Assembly: GCA_023974075.1 (NCBI GenBank)
Contig: JAMFTG010000073.1
Coordinates: 124,001 to 188,000, forward strand
Direction of reading: 5' to 3'
DNA from: Chaenocephalus aceratus
Lineage: Eukaryota > Chordata > Actinopteri > Perciformes > Channichthyidae
DNA length: 64,000 nt
The number at the start of each line of letters is the position of its first letter. Within the stretch, counting starts at the first letter, position 1. The position numbers and the translations under genes were made by a program. Positions 12,498-25,684 of this stretch are shown here, piece by piece. The notes under the pieces are model-generated. The model did not search any database and was not told the DNA's origin. It saw only the letters and a list, made by a program, of their open reading frames with translations.

Positions 12498-13126
12498 CAG
12501 GGCCGTCCCTCCCTACAGGCCGATCATGTAGGCTGCATGGGGCCTCACATTGCGCAGGGGGCCTCGGCTTATGAGCTTGACTTGTGCGCAGTTCTCAGCG
12601 CAGTTCTCCATGCACCCAACCCCTCCTTTTTATGTCAATTTGCACATTTCATGGTGATGCTCAGCCTCTCCCCTTAACTCCTAACAGTCATCATCATGTC
12701 AACACAGAGAAATACTGATAGAAATGTGTATTTAGTTGTTGATACATTGCTGACAGAGGGAACTACATTTGATTACAATTTAAGAAATATCAGTTTTTGA
12801 GCATGTAATAAGCATGTTTTGTCTTGACTATATTACAACTATATTATAATAAAATAACATAGTATTTATATTATTGAATTGATTATTAGTAGAAGTAGTT
12901 TATTTGCATTAATTATATTTTAATATTTTTGAGGCTAGTATTTGGCAGGAAATGCATACCGAATGACATACATGCACATTTACCATTTACCTCACTGTAT
13001 AAAAAAGTAACTGTGTTGATGATAATAATAAACAGGAATTACATTACATTTGCAAAGTAAAATGTTTTCACTCCTGTCGGTTGTGGGGCCTCATCTCACA
13101 ATGTCGCTTGGCCAGGGACGGCCCTG
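12498..13126. mobile_element. hAT-type MITE, 629 bp
   Basis: Ends CAGGGCCGTCCCT and AGGGACGGCCCTG are exact inverted repeats. They are flanked by an 8-bp duplication AATATTAT (12490-12497, 13127-13134). The interior is AT-rich and non-coding. Confidence 0.92.
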
Positions 13127-13134
13127 AATATTAT

Positions 13135-14080
13135 CATACAAAGATGGACATTTGTATTTATTTTTATTTTAGGTTCTGAATTAATAATGGACAATGATTC
13201 AGAGCCCTATTAACGTACATGTCAAACGTGTCTAATCAACTTTCCTATTATTATTATTCATCAGCTCTCACTGAATATAGTGTCACAGCAGACTTCATCT
13301 AACCCCCCCCTCCCAGTCTGACCTCCTCCCCACCCGGGCTCCAACAATGCTAGACAGTGTGAGGGAAAGTGTAAGGCAGTGAGTGAGTGTCAGCAATTAG
13401 GAGCAGCAGGTGTGACATTCAGTTACTGTAACCTAACCTCAGGGGATAATGATCACTTAACCACCTGACCCCCCCTCCCCACACTTCTATCCCCCAAGTG
13501 TGTGTGTGCGCGCTGATGCAACACGCTGCAAATGCTGATGCTAACTTGCGCTCGGAAGTCAAACAGGACTTGTTGGGCTTTTGAAGCACATCTTCAGGGA
13601 TCTTTACAAAGGTGGATGTGTAAGGGAAGGGCGTGGGTGGCTGGTGCGTGTTGATGGATGGGGGGGCAAGAGAGAGAAAAAGATAAGGAGGGGAATCTCA
13701 GGGATCAGAAGTATTTATGTGTGGTGTTATCAGGCCTGCGAGCTGTGCCTTGCCAAAGCTTACATCATGGTTTTAATGAAGGCAAGGGGGGGGGTGAGAT
13801 AGATTGTGTGTTTGTGCAAACAGGAGAGTGTCTCCCTTGGTGGAATAAATCTGTTGTTCGATCTTTAGTATAATAGTTGCTCACACCACATTTCTGACAG
13901 CATGTGATGGAAACTGTAAGACACGTGTAGTTGTGTGTGTACAGGCCTCACATCAACACACACACACACTCTCAAACCTCCGTCTGACTGTTACTGCAAC
14001 CAAGGTACTGCAATGAAAGCATCAGATGATAAAAATGCACTCAACAGAACATTTCAAAATGGTCAGTAATGATGTAATAA
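13135..14080. other. Low-repeat non-coding DNA
   Basis: No gene recognised. The part near 13300-13560 is unique-looking and without transposon signatures, so it could be regulatory, but there is no direct evidence. Confidence 0.3.
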
Positions 14081-14081
14081 T

Positions 14082-14265
14082 AATAATAATGGATTACATT
14101 TTTTTAATTAGAGCTCTTTTACAGGTGCTCAAAGCGCTTTACAATTACATATTACACATATTAGACATGTAAATGTCAATACTGTGGACATTACCCACAG
14201 GAGCAAATGCAGGTAGAGTGTCTTGCCCAAGGACACAACAGCCTGACGCAGTGTACAGCAGTGAT
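14082..14265. mobile_element. L2/CR1-like LINE 3'-UTR fragment
   Basis: Contains AAAGCGCTTTACAATTACAT and GTGTCTTGCCCAAGGACAC, sequence blocks seen in many fish LINE/SINE 3' ends. Recognised by familiarity; no coding part. Confidence 0.5.
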
Positions 14266-14269
14266 TGTG

Positions 14270-15440
14270 TGCAATTACATGTGCATGGCATGCATGTGTG
14301 TATTTGCATTATGCAATTCAATGTTTTTGCCAAATGTTTGATCAACTTCTCTATAATGATTTAAAGAATCATTCCATAGTGATATTGCTGTTATCAGGTG
14401 AAACATAGCTTTGTCATACTGCATGCCAAGGCACGTATGTAACGTTGCCCAGGGGTTTTGTGTAAGTTATGATCCCAACGGTCCCAACCCATGTGTGTGC
14501 ATGAAGATCTGTTTTATCATAGCTAACAAGTGTTGACATTTGTTGGTAATTTTCAAAGCTGCAGTACACTTGCTTATTGCTATTTAACGGAAACTGATGT
14601 TGAGCAAGGGCAAGGAAAAAGTGTAGGCGCATGTTTGTTTGTTTTACCCGCTGACACTATATTTAAATGAATAATACGTTCATCCCATATGATGGTTTAA
14701 TCGTGCACTGTTTCAGCATTGTTCAGAAATGTCATTATGGTGATTGGATGTAATATCAGGTAATGAACAAACAGACGTGTGTGTGTGTGAGTGTGTTTCT
14801 TGCAGCTGCTCGGCTACAGGCTGTGTGTGTATTGTAGAGAAATGTGTTGTTTAATTACCTCCAATAGAAGTACTGGAACATAATTACTTTGTGTTTTAGT
14901 GTTTTCCTGCATGACTGGTTCGCTGGCATTTCAACAGCAGAGCGCTGCTTCCATCATGATGAATGTGACAGGTGAGGTGGAGGCCACTCCTGCTGCTGCT
15001 GTGGATGGGGGGGATGGATAGCTGGATGCAGGCCATGATGCTGGCAGGGGATCGCTAGGGAAAACCCAACAATGTTTTGTGAATTCAGCTGGGGAATCTG
15101 GGAGGATTTGGGGTCTAATTTTTCTTGTGCTTTGTTGTGTTTGCACAGTGCAGCCAAGAGGCCTACGTTGAAAAGGATGCCTGGGAGTGATGAAGGATGG
15201 CTTTATCTGCAACATGTCCATTCTCCTTCAACCAATATCTTTTGTTCCAATTTATTTTTGCATCTCCCTCATTCCATTGCTCATTGAACTCTCAGCTGGT
15301 TTTCATTGTTGCCATACCCTTTATTCCCATAGCATATTATATACATATACAATCACGTTCAGAATACGTTATTACGTTATTGTTTTTTTTACAGGTTTGA
15401 CATGCAAATCCATTGGAGTGGATTATAACTGAGATAATAT
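14270..15440. other. Low-repeat non-coding DNA
   Basis: No gene recognised. Short TG runs occur near 14780. The rest shows no transposon termini. Confidence 0.35.
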
Positions 15441-15444
15441 ATAG

Positions 15445-18080
15445 ATTATAAAGGATCTCAATCTTTATTTATTTATATAGCACATTTAAAACAACCTTCA
15501 GTTGACCAAAGTGCTGTACAGGCAGTAACTACAATATTAAATAACCCAATGGGAGTACAATAATAAAACAATAATTAAAAACATAATAAAAAGCACAATA
15601 ACGACAAACATTTAAAAAATAAATAAATAAAAAACACATACAAATATAAAAATGTAATGTTCAACTAGTATTAAAAGCCAGTGCAAAGAGGTGAGATTTA
15701 AAAAGTTCAATAGACTCAGCAGTCCGGATATGTGCTGGGAGGCTGTTCCACAGTCTGGGAGCTGCAACACTGAAGGCCCTGTCACCTCTGGTTTTTTTCC
15801 TGCTCCGAGGAACCACCAACATATTCTGCTGAGCTGAGCGCAATGCTCTAGCTGGAGCATGGCGGTGCAACAACTCAGACAGGTAATGTGGTGCCAGTCC
15901 ATGCAATGATTTAAAAACAACAAGTAAGTACTTGAACTGGATCCTGTAACTGACAGGAAGCCAATGAAGGTCTGCCAAAACGGGTGTGATGTGGTCATAA
16001 CGTCTCTTCCCAGTAAGAAGGCGTGCAGCCGCATTTTGGACCAGCTGCAGGCGACGGATCAAACACTTGTCAACACCAATATAGAGGGAGTTACAATAGT
16101 CTAAACGAGACGTTATAAATAAGTGGATTAGCTGTTCAAATCCCTTACTAGGAAGATAGGCTTTTACCTTCCCCAGAAGCCGCAGCTGGAAGAAGCTTGT
16201 CTTGACAACTGAGCTTATCTGTTTATCAAATTTAAAACAGTTGTCAAAGATGACTCCAATATTTCTGACAGAGGGACGGCTGTAGGAGGCTAAGGGGCCG
16301 AGTACACTATTAAAGCCATCCAGGAGTTCAGACTGTCCAAATATTATAATCTCTGTCTTGTTTTCGTTAAGAGTCAAGAAGTGGATTTCCATCCATGATT
16401 GTATGTCTTTCAGACAGCTAAGCAAGGCAATCCTAGATTTCTTATTTGCTTTTATAGGCAGGTATACCTGCAGATCATCTGCAAAGCAATGGTAAGAAAT
16501 GTTATGCTTTTTAAAAATGTACCCCAGAGGTAGTAAATACAGACTGAACAAAATGGGGCCTAGGATAGAGCCTTGTGGGACCCCATATGCTAGTGGGGCT
16601 GCAGCTGAAGAATACTGGCCAAGATGCACAGAAAAGGTCCTTTCTGACAGATAGGATTGAAACCATTTTCGGACGTTACCTTTAATACCAACACACAGTT
16701 CAAGGCGTGATAAAATAATGTGGTGGTCAATGGTGTCAAAAGCAGCAGACAAATCTAAAAGCACAAGCACAGCAGAATTCCCAGAATCAGCAGTTAAAAG
16801 AAGATCATTCAAAACTCTTAGAAGAGCAGTTTCCGTGCTGTGGCGTGATTTAAAACCAGACTGAAACTTCTCTGATATGCAGTTTAAAACAAGGTGTGAC
16901 TGCAGTTGTGCTAAAACCACTTTCTCTAGGACTTTAGACAGGAAGGGAAGCTTAGAAATAGGTCTAAAGTTGGAGAGAACAGAATGATCAAGGTTCTGTT
17001 TTTTGATAAGAGGCTGCACTACAGCGTGTTTAAAAAAGGTTGGAAGTGAGCCTGAGGTGAGAGAGATATTTATCAAAGTTAAAATATATGACCCAATAGT
17101 ATTAAAAACGTCTTTCAGTAGTCTGGGAGGAATACTGTCAAAGGGGTATTGTGAAGGTTTCCATTTTTTAACCACATCAGATAACTCGGACAGTGAAACC
17201 AGGTCAAACTGCTCGAAGACAGCTGAGCACACAGGAGACACTGCTGGGTCTAAGGTGAGAGGAGGAGGTGAAGATCTGATGGCCAAGACCTTATCATTAA
17301 AAAATGAAAGGAACTTTTCACATAGAGTAGGTGATGGCACAACACAGGGAGAGTTACAGGGATTTAAAAGACAATTAAGAGTGGTAAAAAGGAACTGGGG
17401 CCTATTTCTGTTTTCGGACACAAGATTTGAAATAAAATGAGTTTTTGCACATTTAACAACCCTCTGATATTCGCTTAAACTGTCTCTTAGAATCCCCAAG
17501 GAGACGTAAAGTGTATCCTTCTTCCATCTCCTCTCTGCTCGTCTACATGCGCGTCTCAGGGCGCGGGTAGAGTCAGTTAACCACGGTTCAGTCACAGGTT
17601 TAGGGTGTCTGGCCGTGAATGGAGCGATCAGGTCCAGAATATCAATGCAAGTAGAATTAAAAAGGCTGAGAATCTCCTCAGCACTGGCATCACAAGAGTC
17701 ATTTAACGTGGAAAGCACAGAGTCATTAAAGGCAACGGAAAACTGTGACGCTGTCAGAGGATTCAGCACATGTAGGCGTCGCTCCGGAACGCACGAGTCA
17801 ACTTGAGAGCAAGGCAGCATCATAGTAAATAACACAGGCAAATGGTCCGAAATACCAGTGTCACAAATGTCCCTGATACAAACATCTAAACCATGAGACA
17901 ACACATTAACGGCCATTAGCCGACTGTGTAAGATTAAAAGAGTCAATGAGATTCATAAAATCTTTGACGAGCGGTCGGGAATCACAGCACACATGAATAT
18001 TCAAATCGCCAATAATTAAAAATCGATCAAAGTTCAAGATAACCCTGGCTACAAAGTGACATAAAGGAGTCACTTTGAGT
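15445..18080 (-). mobile_element. 5'-truncated L2/CR1-type LINE
   Basis: A minus-strand element whose 3' UTR (15445-15660) contains a TTTATTTATATAGCACATTT-type block like other fish LINE tails. The protein-coding part covers the end of the endonuclease and the whole reverse transcriptase. The endonuclease signature GDLNIHV reads at about 18000-18040 in a frame offset from the main ORF. The 5' end is missing beyond about 18080, the usual result of incomplete reverse transcription. Confidence 0.9.
15661..17946 (-). pseudogene. LINE ORF2: endonuclease end plus reverse transcriptase
   Basis: 761 codons open. It begins near the end of an apurinic-type endonuclease, whose closing motif DTGISDHLPV is at about residue 30-40. 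The reverse transcriptase follows with LSNFRPISKLP, AFDTIDHHI, GVPQGSILGP and the catalytic FADDLQVY (roughly residues 330-500). The C-terminal segment with KTRGDRAFSVAAPRLWNSLP is typical of L2/Rex1-like fish LINEs. A frameshift near 17946 separates it from the rest of the endonuclease, so the element is inactive although the RT frame is uninterrupted. Confidence 0.9.
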
Positions 18081-18084
18081 TCTG

Positions 18085-18690
18085 GATAATGATGAACACT
18101 TTCTTAGCAGAATCCCTCAATAATCAAGATTAATCAGCTGATTAATTCATAGGGGAAATAATCATTAATCTGACTTGCATTTAAAAGTTAAAATGATCCC
18201 CACCTGAAAAAAGTAAAAAGGCATTTCCTGCTTTTAAATGATTCATGGGTAATCATAATATCATGATAAAATAAATAACAGTATAACAATCACACTGGAC
18301 ATTTATTTTTGAGAACTTCTGCTTTTAATACTTTAAAAGGTCTCCTATTATACAATTTGTAGGCATATATAACATGTCTCTGAAGTGCTTTGCTCAAAAA
18401 TACCAAACAGATCACCCATGCATGCGTCATACCCCTCTATTTCAGCCCTGTTACTAAAGTGCTGATTCTGTGTCTGTAGCTTTGAAAAATAAAAAGAGGA
18501 GAGCTCATACAGGAGAATTCTACCGGCTAGGGGTGTAGGTATGCCGGTATCCGTAAGTTCGTCCCGTGACCGTCACGGTTCGGACGTCACGGTTCGGCAC
18601 ATGCAGTCACACGACGAATACGCCTTTTTTTTTTACGAGTGGGAAAAAAGTCTGTCCTTCAGGGCAGTTATCCATTATACTATATATAAT
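18085..18690. other. Unassigned DNA
   Basis: No supported gene or repeat terminus. A short poly-T and GC-rich stretch begins near 18530. Confidence 0.35.
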
Positions 18691-18789
18691 TCAGGGGGCT
18701 GTTTGCCAGCCGCCCTTAAACAACAATGAAGAACAAGGCCCTGTCTCAGGTCGACTATTTTCATTTCCTCGCTCCTCGGGCCCCGTCTC

Positions 18790-19676
18790 AGGTCGGTTAA
18801 ATGAAATCCTTGCTTCCCTCACTTGCGTCGTTTCCCTGCGTTTAGTCCCTCCCACCAGGGAAGCATGGAGGGACGCAAGAAAACCACGAGAGGCAGGGAA
18901 ATGAGTTTTAAGAGCAATGGGACGTCCTTTCCTCCGGAGGGTCACGTGAAGCGAAGTCCGTTTGTGATGACGCCGCACAGCTGTTCGTCTGACAGCAGCT
19001 CTGTCCCCGTTATTTCACAAACACCGCCCACACATTTACTGACACAAACATTTGTATCATCTGTTGTAGACCCCAATAAATAAAAATAAAATAAGAACTA
19101 ATTCTCAAAAAAGATAAACGCCATTCTTAAAATGTATAATAGAGTGCACAATAGAAATAAAATAATTCAGAGAAGAAAAAGAGATATCTTATCTATTAAA
19201 AGCCAGTTAGATTAACATTCATTGGATTGGCACACTTTGTTTGTTTGTGTGGATATGTAGCAAATTCACATTTTAAATAGCACTGAATGACTGACTGAAT
19301 GGAAATGACGATAAATGAAAATGTAAAACGAAAAAAAGCGATCATGAAAATGTTTCCAATAAATGAATAAATGATTTTTGACCACTTTGTTGTTCAGATA
19401 TATCACATATTTTGTAACTAAATGATACATGAATTGAAACTAAACACAGTATAAACTGAGGAGTGAATCCCGTGAGTTTCATGTCTTTTCTTCACTCCGC
19501 TGGGAAACTGCTCTCATGTCAAGAAGCATCAGATCAGTGCATGCGCTGCATCGTCCAATCAGTGAGCCATACACAGTAAGGGGGCGGGGCGAGTGTCTGA
19601 GGATTTCATCGGAGGATGGTCTGGTGGTTCCTCGGTTATCGCTCCTCCATTATAGCTCCTCGATCTATAATGTCCT
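18790..19676 (+). repeat. ~0.9-kb dispersed repeat, copy A
   Basis: Closely resembles 28032-28945 in inverted orientation over nearly its full length. This includes a GC-rich block (18790-19030), an AT-rich middle and a terminal block with CCTCGGTTATCGCTCCTCC. No open frame with recognisable motifs. The family is unknown to me. Confidence 0.75.
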
Positions 19677-19854
19677 CCGGCAGAAATAAGAGCCATGGGA
19701 CGGTACTCAAGATGGCGCAGACAAATCAACTTCCGGTGAGACCGAGGAGCGAGGAAATGAAAATATTCGACCTGAGACGGGACCCTCGGTCTCACCGGAA
19801 GTTGATTTGTCTGCGCCATCTTGAGTACCGTCCCAGTGGCTCTTATTCTGCCGG
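19677..19854. repeat. Palindromic element, 178 bp
   Basis: Arms of about 70 bp are inverted copies (CCGGCAGAAATAAGAGCCA... against its complement, with one or two differences) around a ~37-bp centre. It abuts copy A of the repeat. A similar central sequence occurs near 18750-18795, so this may be a rearranged end of the same family. Confidence 0.85.
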
Positions 19855-19859
19855 AGAAC

Positions 19860-20500
19860 TGTACAGATGTAGCACTCCAGATCAGACTCAAATGGGTGTG
19901 TCCCAGTCAAAAGCCCAGCTGATGCCAGTGGCTGGGGGTGTTGCCCAAATTGCTAGAGGGCGTTGCCCAATTTCCTCCCCCATTTGTTTCAATTACAGGA
20001 TTTAAACCATGAGATGGCGTCTTCATTCACAAATACACAATGGGGCGTTGTAGAAAACATCATATTTTAGATCAATAAAGTATATAGTTTTGCTTTATGC
20101 AGTATATTTCTTGTAATAGTGTACAGTAGATTGAAGTAAATCAACTTATACATTAAGATAAGATAAGATGGCCTTTATTAATCCTGTGGGGAAATTCAGT
20201 AGTTCAAACAGCAACAGGGTGAGAGTGAAAAAACGGACAGCACAGATTCACCAGTATAAAATCAAAATAAGATGAGCGATAAAAATAATAATAATGAGAA
20301 ACTATGAAATAAGAAATGAATAAAACTAAAATGTAATTATCATATCATATTTATAATGTATTGTATTATTAAGTAATATCATACAGTAACCCCATTATAG
20401 CAGATGCCACATTAAATGGATGAACACATGTATGCATCAATAAATTACAACAGAGTATTTCTAAATACAAGTTGTAAAAATACTTAATGTATTTACTATT
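19860..20500. other. Unassigned DNA with a LINE-like tail
   Basis: No gene. Around 20155-20200 is AAGATAAGATGGCCTTTATT with a GGGGAAATTC block, a fish LINE tail read backwards. The rest is AT-rich. Confidence 0.4.
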
Positions 20501-20507
20501 AACCCTT

Positions 20508-21640
20508 TGGAGTCGACCGTCACGCCGGCGTGATCAGATCACATGACCTGTTCAAGCCGGTGCCGCATAAAAACAACAGTCCGGACAACATTGCCGTGTG
20601 TTTCTGTCGAAAGTACTGGCTTGAAACTATATCCCAGTCTTTGTTTCATGCAAAAAGACCCAGTAAACACGGAGATACGATGATATAAAGTTAATACATT
20701 TCAAAAGTATGAAATATGGAAGCACATATTTGAATATCTTCGCCGCATTTTATCATTTTACGAAACGGAAAATACTGGAAACTGTAGATCCTGCTCAACA
20801 GAATGTATATGTGTATTTCTGTCGAAAGTACTGGCTTGAAACTATATGCCAGTCTTTGTTTCATGCAAAAATACCCAATAAACACGGACATACGATGATA
20901 TAAAGTTAATACAGATATATTTCAGAAGTATGAATAATGGAAGCACATATTTTAATATCTTTGCCGTATTTTATCATTTTACGAATAGGAAAATACTGGA
21001 AACTGTAGATTCTGCTCAACAGGATGTATTTACCAGGGAGGGGGTGAGGTAATCAGTTAAACGGAGTGATACGAAACGAGACGAAAAGAGACGAAGTGAT
21101 GAACGAGAGACGAGATATACGAAAAGAGACGAAGAGAGGCTGCGGGAGACTGCGATTGAAGTAAAGTGACAGAAAACATTGAGAATTTAGATATAGTTAG
21201 ATAGATTTAGAGTTTTGAAGACTCAACTATGATGAAGAGAACTCTGAACGTGAGTCAAGCTTTAAGCTTGTTTTTTGACATGGAGGAGGAGGAATCTGTG
21301 ATGTTGCCCATGTGTCGTAGTTGACAGAAACCGCTTTGAAGCGTGGCACAGATAAAGACAGAAAAAACAGATTGTTGTACATAATGTGTATATATATATT
21401 TGTATTATATTATAATAACACTTTTGCCTTATCAGAATGAAATCCCATGCTACCTCAATCAAACTTTCACATTTCATAGTCACATCCCATGTATATTTCC
21501 AGCTTTTAAATGGTTTCGTTGTGTATGTTTGTGTTATGAAAAATAAAATCATTTTCAAAATCTGTTTTTACGTTTTTTTTGTGATTTTGGGTCCAAAATG
21601 TTCATATAGTAGAAGATCACTGCTCTAAGTCAAAAATCCT
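20508..21640 (+). mobile_element. Possible internally deleted piggyBac-like element
   Basis: Starts at a TTAACCCTTTGGAGTC sequence resembling piggyBac termini. It contains a 215-bp tandem duplication and then a 32-codon open frame starting at 21229 (MMKRTLNVSQALSLF, then an acidic run), reminiscent of a piggyBac transposase N-terminus. A matching right terminus was not found; the sequence near 21580-21640 is only a guess. Low confidence. Confidence 0.3.
20601..21031. repeat. Two tandem 215-bp units
   Basis: The block starting TTTCTGTCGAAAGTACTGG at 20601 recurs at 20816 with high identity through to about 21030. Confidence 0.85.
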
Positions 21641-21644
21641 ACAT

Positions 21645-24600
21645 CCAAACGAAATAAATATAATTAATTATGATGAATACGTTAAGTCTTGTTCATTGTT
21701 TTTCACTTTTATTAAATGTTTGATATTTCCCCCCCAAGTATCTGTCAAATGCATTTTACGTTTCTAACTTGCAATATCATTATTTCCGCTCTCTTCAGAA
21801 GAGTGATCTCCCTGTGTCTCTCTGTGTGCGGGGGATCACAGGAGGGGGGGGGGAGAGCTGTGGAATGTGACACACATTCCGATGGCCAATTAGTTTTAAA
21901 CAAAGGGTCCCCAACATACATAGGCCACATGGGGGGTTGGGCTGGTGAACGGGCAGCACATCACAGAGGCATTTAAAAAGTGAAGACAATACATTCTGGA
22001 AATGTTCACATCACCTTCAAATTAAACAATACTACTGTACAGTAAACAGTTAACACAGTAAATTATGTGGATTAAATCACATTTATTTCGTTAAAAATAA
22101 ACGAAATGACTCGGTTTGCATTCATAAAGAATGCACAAACGTGTTTAATCGTTAATGTCAGATATGTACTAAGTAAATAGCCTACATTAGTTCCTGCTCA
22201 AGATTAGATTCAACTTATTGTTATTGCACAGATTACAGGTAGGCCTACTGAGACAACGAAATGCAGTTTAGCTTCTATCCAGGTGCAACAAGCAGTGAAG
22301 TGGAAAGTAATGTTCACAATCTACAGAATAAATATTAATGAATTGAATGATGAATAAACAGTGAGGGGTATGAATACACTAGATATCAGCCTGTGAGCAG
22401 TATGAACAGTGTGTTAATCGTTAATGTCAGATATGTACTAAGTAAATAGCCTATATTAATTTCATGATGGATTAAACCACATTGATTTCGTTAAAAATAA
22501 ACAAAATGATTAAATGTAGGGTGAATTGCCCTAATGTGGAACATTTTTGCATTTCAGACTTCGGGAATATATTGCGACATGAAGCCGATACAATAAATCA
22601 AAATCCAGTAACATTCTGAAATCCCCAGGATGTGTCCTAATCAAACCAAAAGAGAACATGCAGATATTAAACTCATAAAAGAAATGGTAGACATATTAGT
22701 ACTCTTAGTGCCAAGTTGTCTCAGACAATCTGTTTTCCTAATGTGGGACAGTTCTGTGCAAAATGTGGGACACTGAAAGTCTATATTAAAAGCCTCAGTC
22801 ACCTTCATTCATGTAATAAAAAAAATCTCAGGCCAGTAACACTCAAAGCTACAGTAAATGTGCAATACCATGCTATGTTACTATTTATAATGTTATTGTT
22901 GTTACAACAGAAGATGTTTTATTTAAATTGAAGTTAAATGCATCAATCTGGTGCACTGAGGGCAACATTAGTAGATTTGTGGATACAGCTCTCAACACTC
23001 ATATGAAACAGAACTGTTCTTACAATGTGTGTTGGAAGGTATTAATTATTATGCATATTTTATTGTGTACACAGCTGATCACCTGAGAGCTGCCGTTTCA
23101 TTCAGAGTGTTTAAAAAAACGACGGTCTGATTTCAACAACTCAATGTGTGATTTTCCTCCGGTCGGATGTGATATAAAAACAAAGCGATTATTGTTGTTG
23201 TTGTAAACTCACGTGGATTAAATGTAGTGCATTCATTTCAACTCGCGAACATATGATACATTAAATGAATGCGAGGATGACGATCGAACATCGTTTGTTT
23301 GACCCTGGATGCATTTCCTGATCTAAAAACATAGCGATGGTTTTGTACTTACGCCAACGTGAATTAAACATTATTTTGTTAAATAAAAACATGGTGATGT
23401 TTAGTAAATGATTACATGTCTCTTACTTAAGCACAGAATATGATCCTATCCGTGACATATATGGATCTTAACAAATATCCGCTATATCAGATACTTGTTA
23501 GATCAGCTGTTTATTTCACATGAGTTTCAGTGTGGCAGCTTTTCACGGCTCCCCCTGGTGGATCCATGATCCATTGCAGCTGGTTTCATTATAATTAAAT
23601 GTATTTATCAAGGGGGCGTTTCAAGTCCTGGGGGGGTTTTCCTTATCAGCAGGGGCCCACCCCGTGCCGATCACGGACCCGCACGGGTAGGCGTCTGAAA
23701 CGAAGCGCTACATCTGTAACAAGATTATTATGTGTGACATAATAATCAGATGTCTTGTTTGCTAAACAAGAATATTAAACTTTAATCTTTTCAGTATTCC
23801 AGACCATCATTAAAACAAGCAGCCTCTTATCTAAACACTAAGCATTAAGGTTTCTACACCACCCCCTGGGAAACTCTTGCACAATTATGCTGTAAAATCA
23901 TTGCATCATTCCTCCATAACAATCTGAGACAAGCATGTCTCAAGATCTTGTCATAATGAGCACAGTCAGTGATGCAGCTGTCGTCAGTGGCAGGGTCCCC
24001 AAAAAAGCTAGGACCGGCCCTGGTCAGTGGGCTCCAAGGACACTCTCCCTGGCTTTGGGATGAGGGAAGGAATCACTTGGCAGACACACGTTGTCCTCTG
24101 TACAGCAGAAATCCCCCAAAACCGCAGTACCTCTTCACACCACTGTTGCCTTAACAACGAGGCACAAGCAAAATGTCAATATCTCCTCAGAGATGCGTTC
24201 TTTGCACACTTCTTCTGTTTGCAGTGAGCAACTCTTCACCAACACACTGATTCAGAGAACCCAAAAGGTGGTGCAGAACTATCCAATGCTGCTGTAATCA
24301 CATTCAGCTACTGAGAAAAACTCAATTTAAATCTCTCTCCCAACAGGTTACAAAATAAAACGGCTGAGGTCAGGAATGCTGAAACATGTGAATGTTAAAA
24401 CAAACTAATGATAGTAGTCTGCCTATTCTTTATTACTTCAGTTCTAAGTTAATAGGCAAAACAAAGACACCCTCCTTAACCACTATACTAATCTTGTATC
24501 TACTTGGTTAATTCTATTCATTTTCAAATTGTTTATCTAAGTTGTGTGTTACAAGCATGGTGAGGTTGTAACAGAATACACAAATAGCTGTAGGCCTATT
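21645..24600. other. Unassigned AT-rich DNA with repeat fragments
   Basis: No gene recognised. A ~50-bp block (TTAATCGTTAATGTCAGATA and onward) occurs at about 22142 and again at 22415, on either side of a LINE-tail-like piece (22205-22330). A related neighbouring block (TTTCGTTAAAAATAAAC) also occurs twice. This suggests a local duplication. Confidence 0.4.
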
Positions 24601-24609
24601 CAATCCGCG

Positions 24610-24950
24610 CCGTATTTGAAAACTGTAATGAATTAAAATCAATATTTAAGGACGTAATATAAGTTAAATATTGTTGAGCTAATTACTGTTTTATTTTTAT
24701 CATCTCTGGTGAACAGCGGCCTGTGGCTTTTATTTTGAAAGGCCTTTCCGGAAATATACTCCGTAATATGAACAGTGAGTTTGACTTCTAGAAACACGGA
24801 AAGTTACGATAACAATCGTTCTAATGCATTAAATAAAGTCATGAAAGAGACAAGGAGGGGAAAAGGCGTGTGGAAGCAAGCAATGAACTGAAAATGCCAC
24901 CAATCCTCTGTTTTAACGTGATGGCGGACATTGAAAACCGAAGCGGGCAT
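24610..24950 (+). mobile_element. Degraded copy of the 9577 LTR family
   Basis: Short blocks in common with the solo LTR at 9577-10342 appear in the same order, including AAGTCATGAAAGAG, GGGAAAAGGCGTGT and GCGGACATTGAAA. Boundaries are not definable. Confidence 0.5.
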
Positions 24951-24954
24951 AAGC

Positions 24955-25590
24955 ACCCCTGTCATACATACACATTAATAGATTCCTTCTGACTGACAAG
25001 CGTTCAAAAACCCTTCTGCTTATCACTTAGGCTACTACTTTTTGTTTTATTCATAACCTAAAAATACAATTGTGATGAATAGCTTGCTCTTTTTCTGATT
25101 GAAACAAAGGGTCTACTCTTCTACAGAATCAGAAAGTACAAATACTGGCTCCGGTTGGAGCTCTCAGCCTTTTCAAGAGAAGGGGGGCTTCTTTCAACAA
25201 CTAACAACAAACTATTAGTATACCAAAACATTTAGCATCATAAAACAAGGTCTTTACGAATCAACAATGACAACCAACAGACAGAACAATCAACAAACAG
25301 ATCATTACAACTCCTAAATAACATTACAAATATATATTTCTTACAGTGAGTTCGTTATCTAATGTTTAACAAATTCTCATCTTTCTAAGTGTAATCTAGG
25401 TGGAATAATCCACTATTATATTCAATTTGAATCAAACTTTAACCTGCATGTACTTCATATACTCAGCAAACTACTTTCTACTTTCCCTCAACATTACTGT
25501 ATGCAATTAAGTTCCTCTGAAAATAATTAAGTAAAATTATCAGTTAATGACGAATAGTGTAAAATTCACAATGCAATGTTTCTTATTTAT
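24955..25590. other. Unassigned DNA
   Basis: No gene or repeat termini recognised. Confidence 0.35.
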
Positions 25591-25599
25591 TTAAATGCA

Positions 25600-25680
25600 G
25601 GTCTCCCTTGAAAAAGAGATCATTGATCTCAATGGGATTTTACCTGGACAAATAAAGGTTTTGAATTTAATTGAAATATC
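25600..25680 (+). mobile_element. LINE 3'-tail fragment
   Basis: Shares the GGTCTCCCTTGAAAAAGAG core and AATAAAGG tail with 56538 and (inverted) 2015. Only the last ~80 bp is present. Confidence 0.55.
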
Positions 25681-25684
25681 TACG

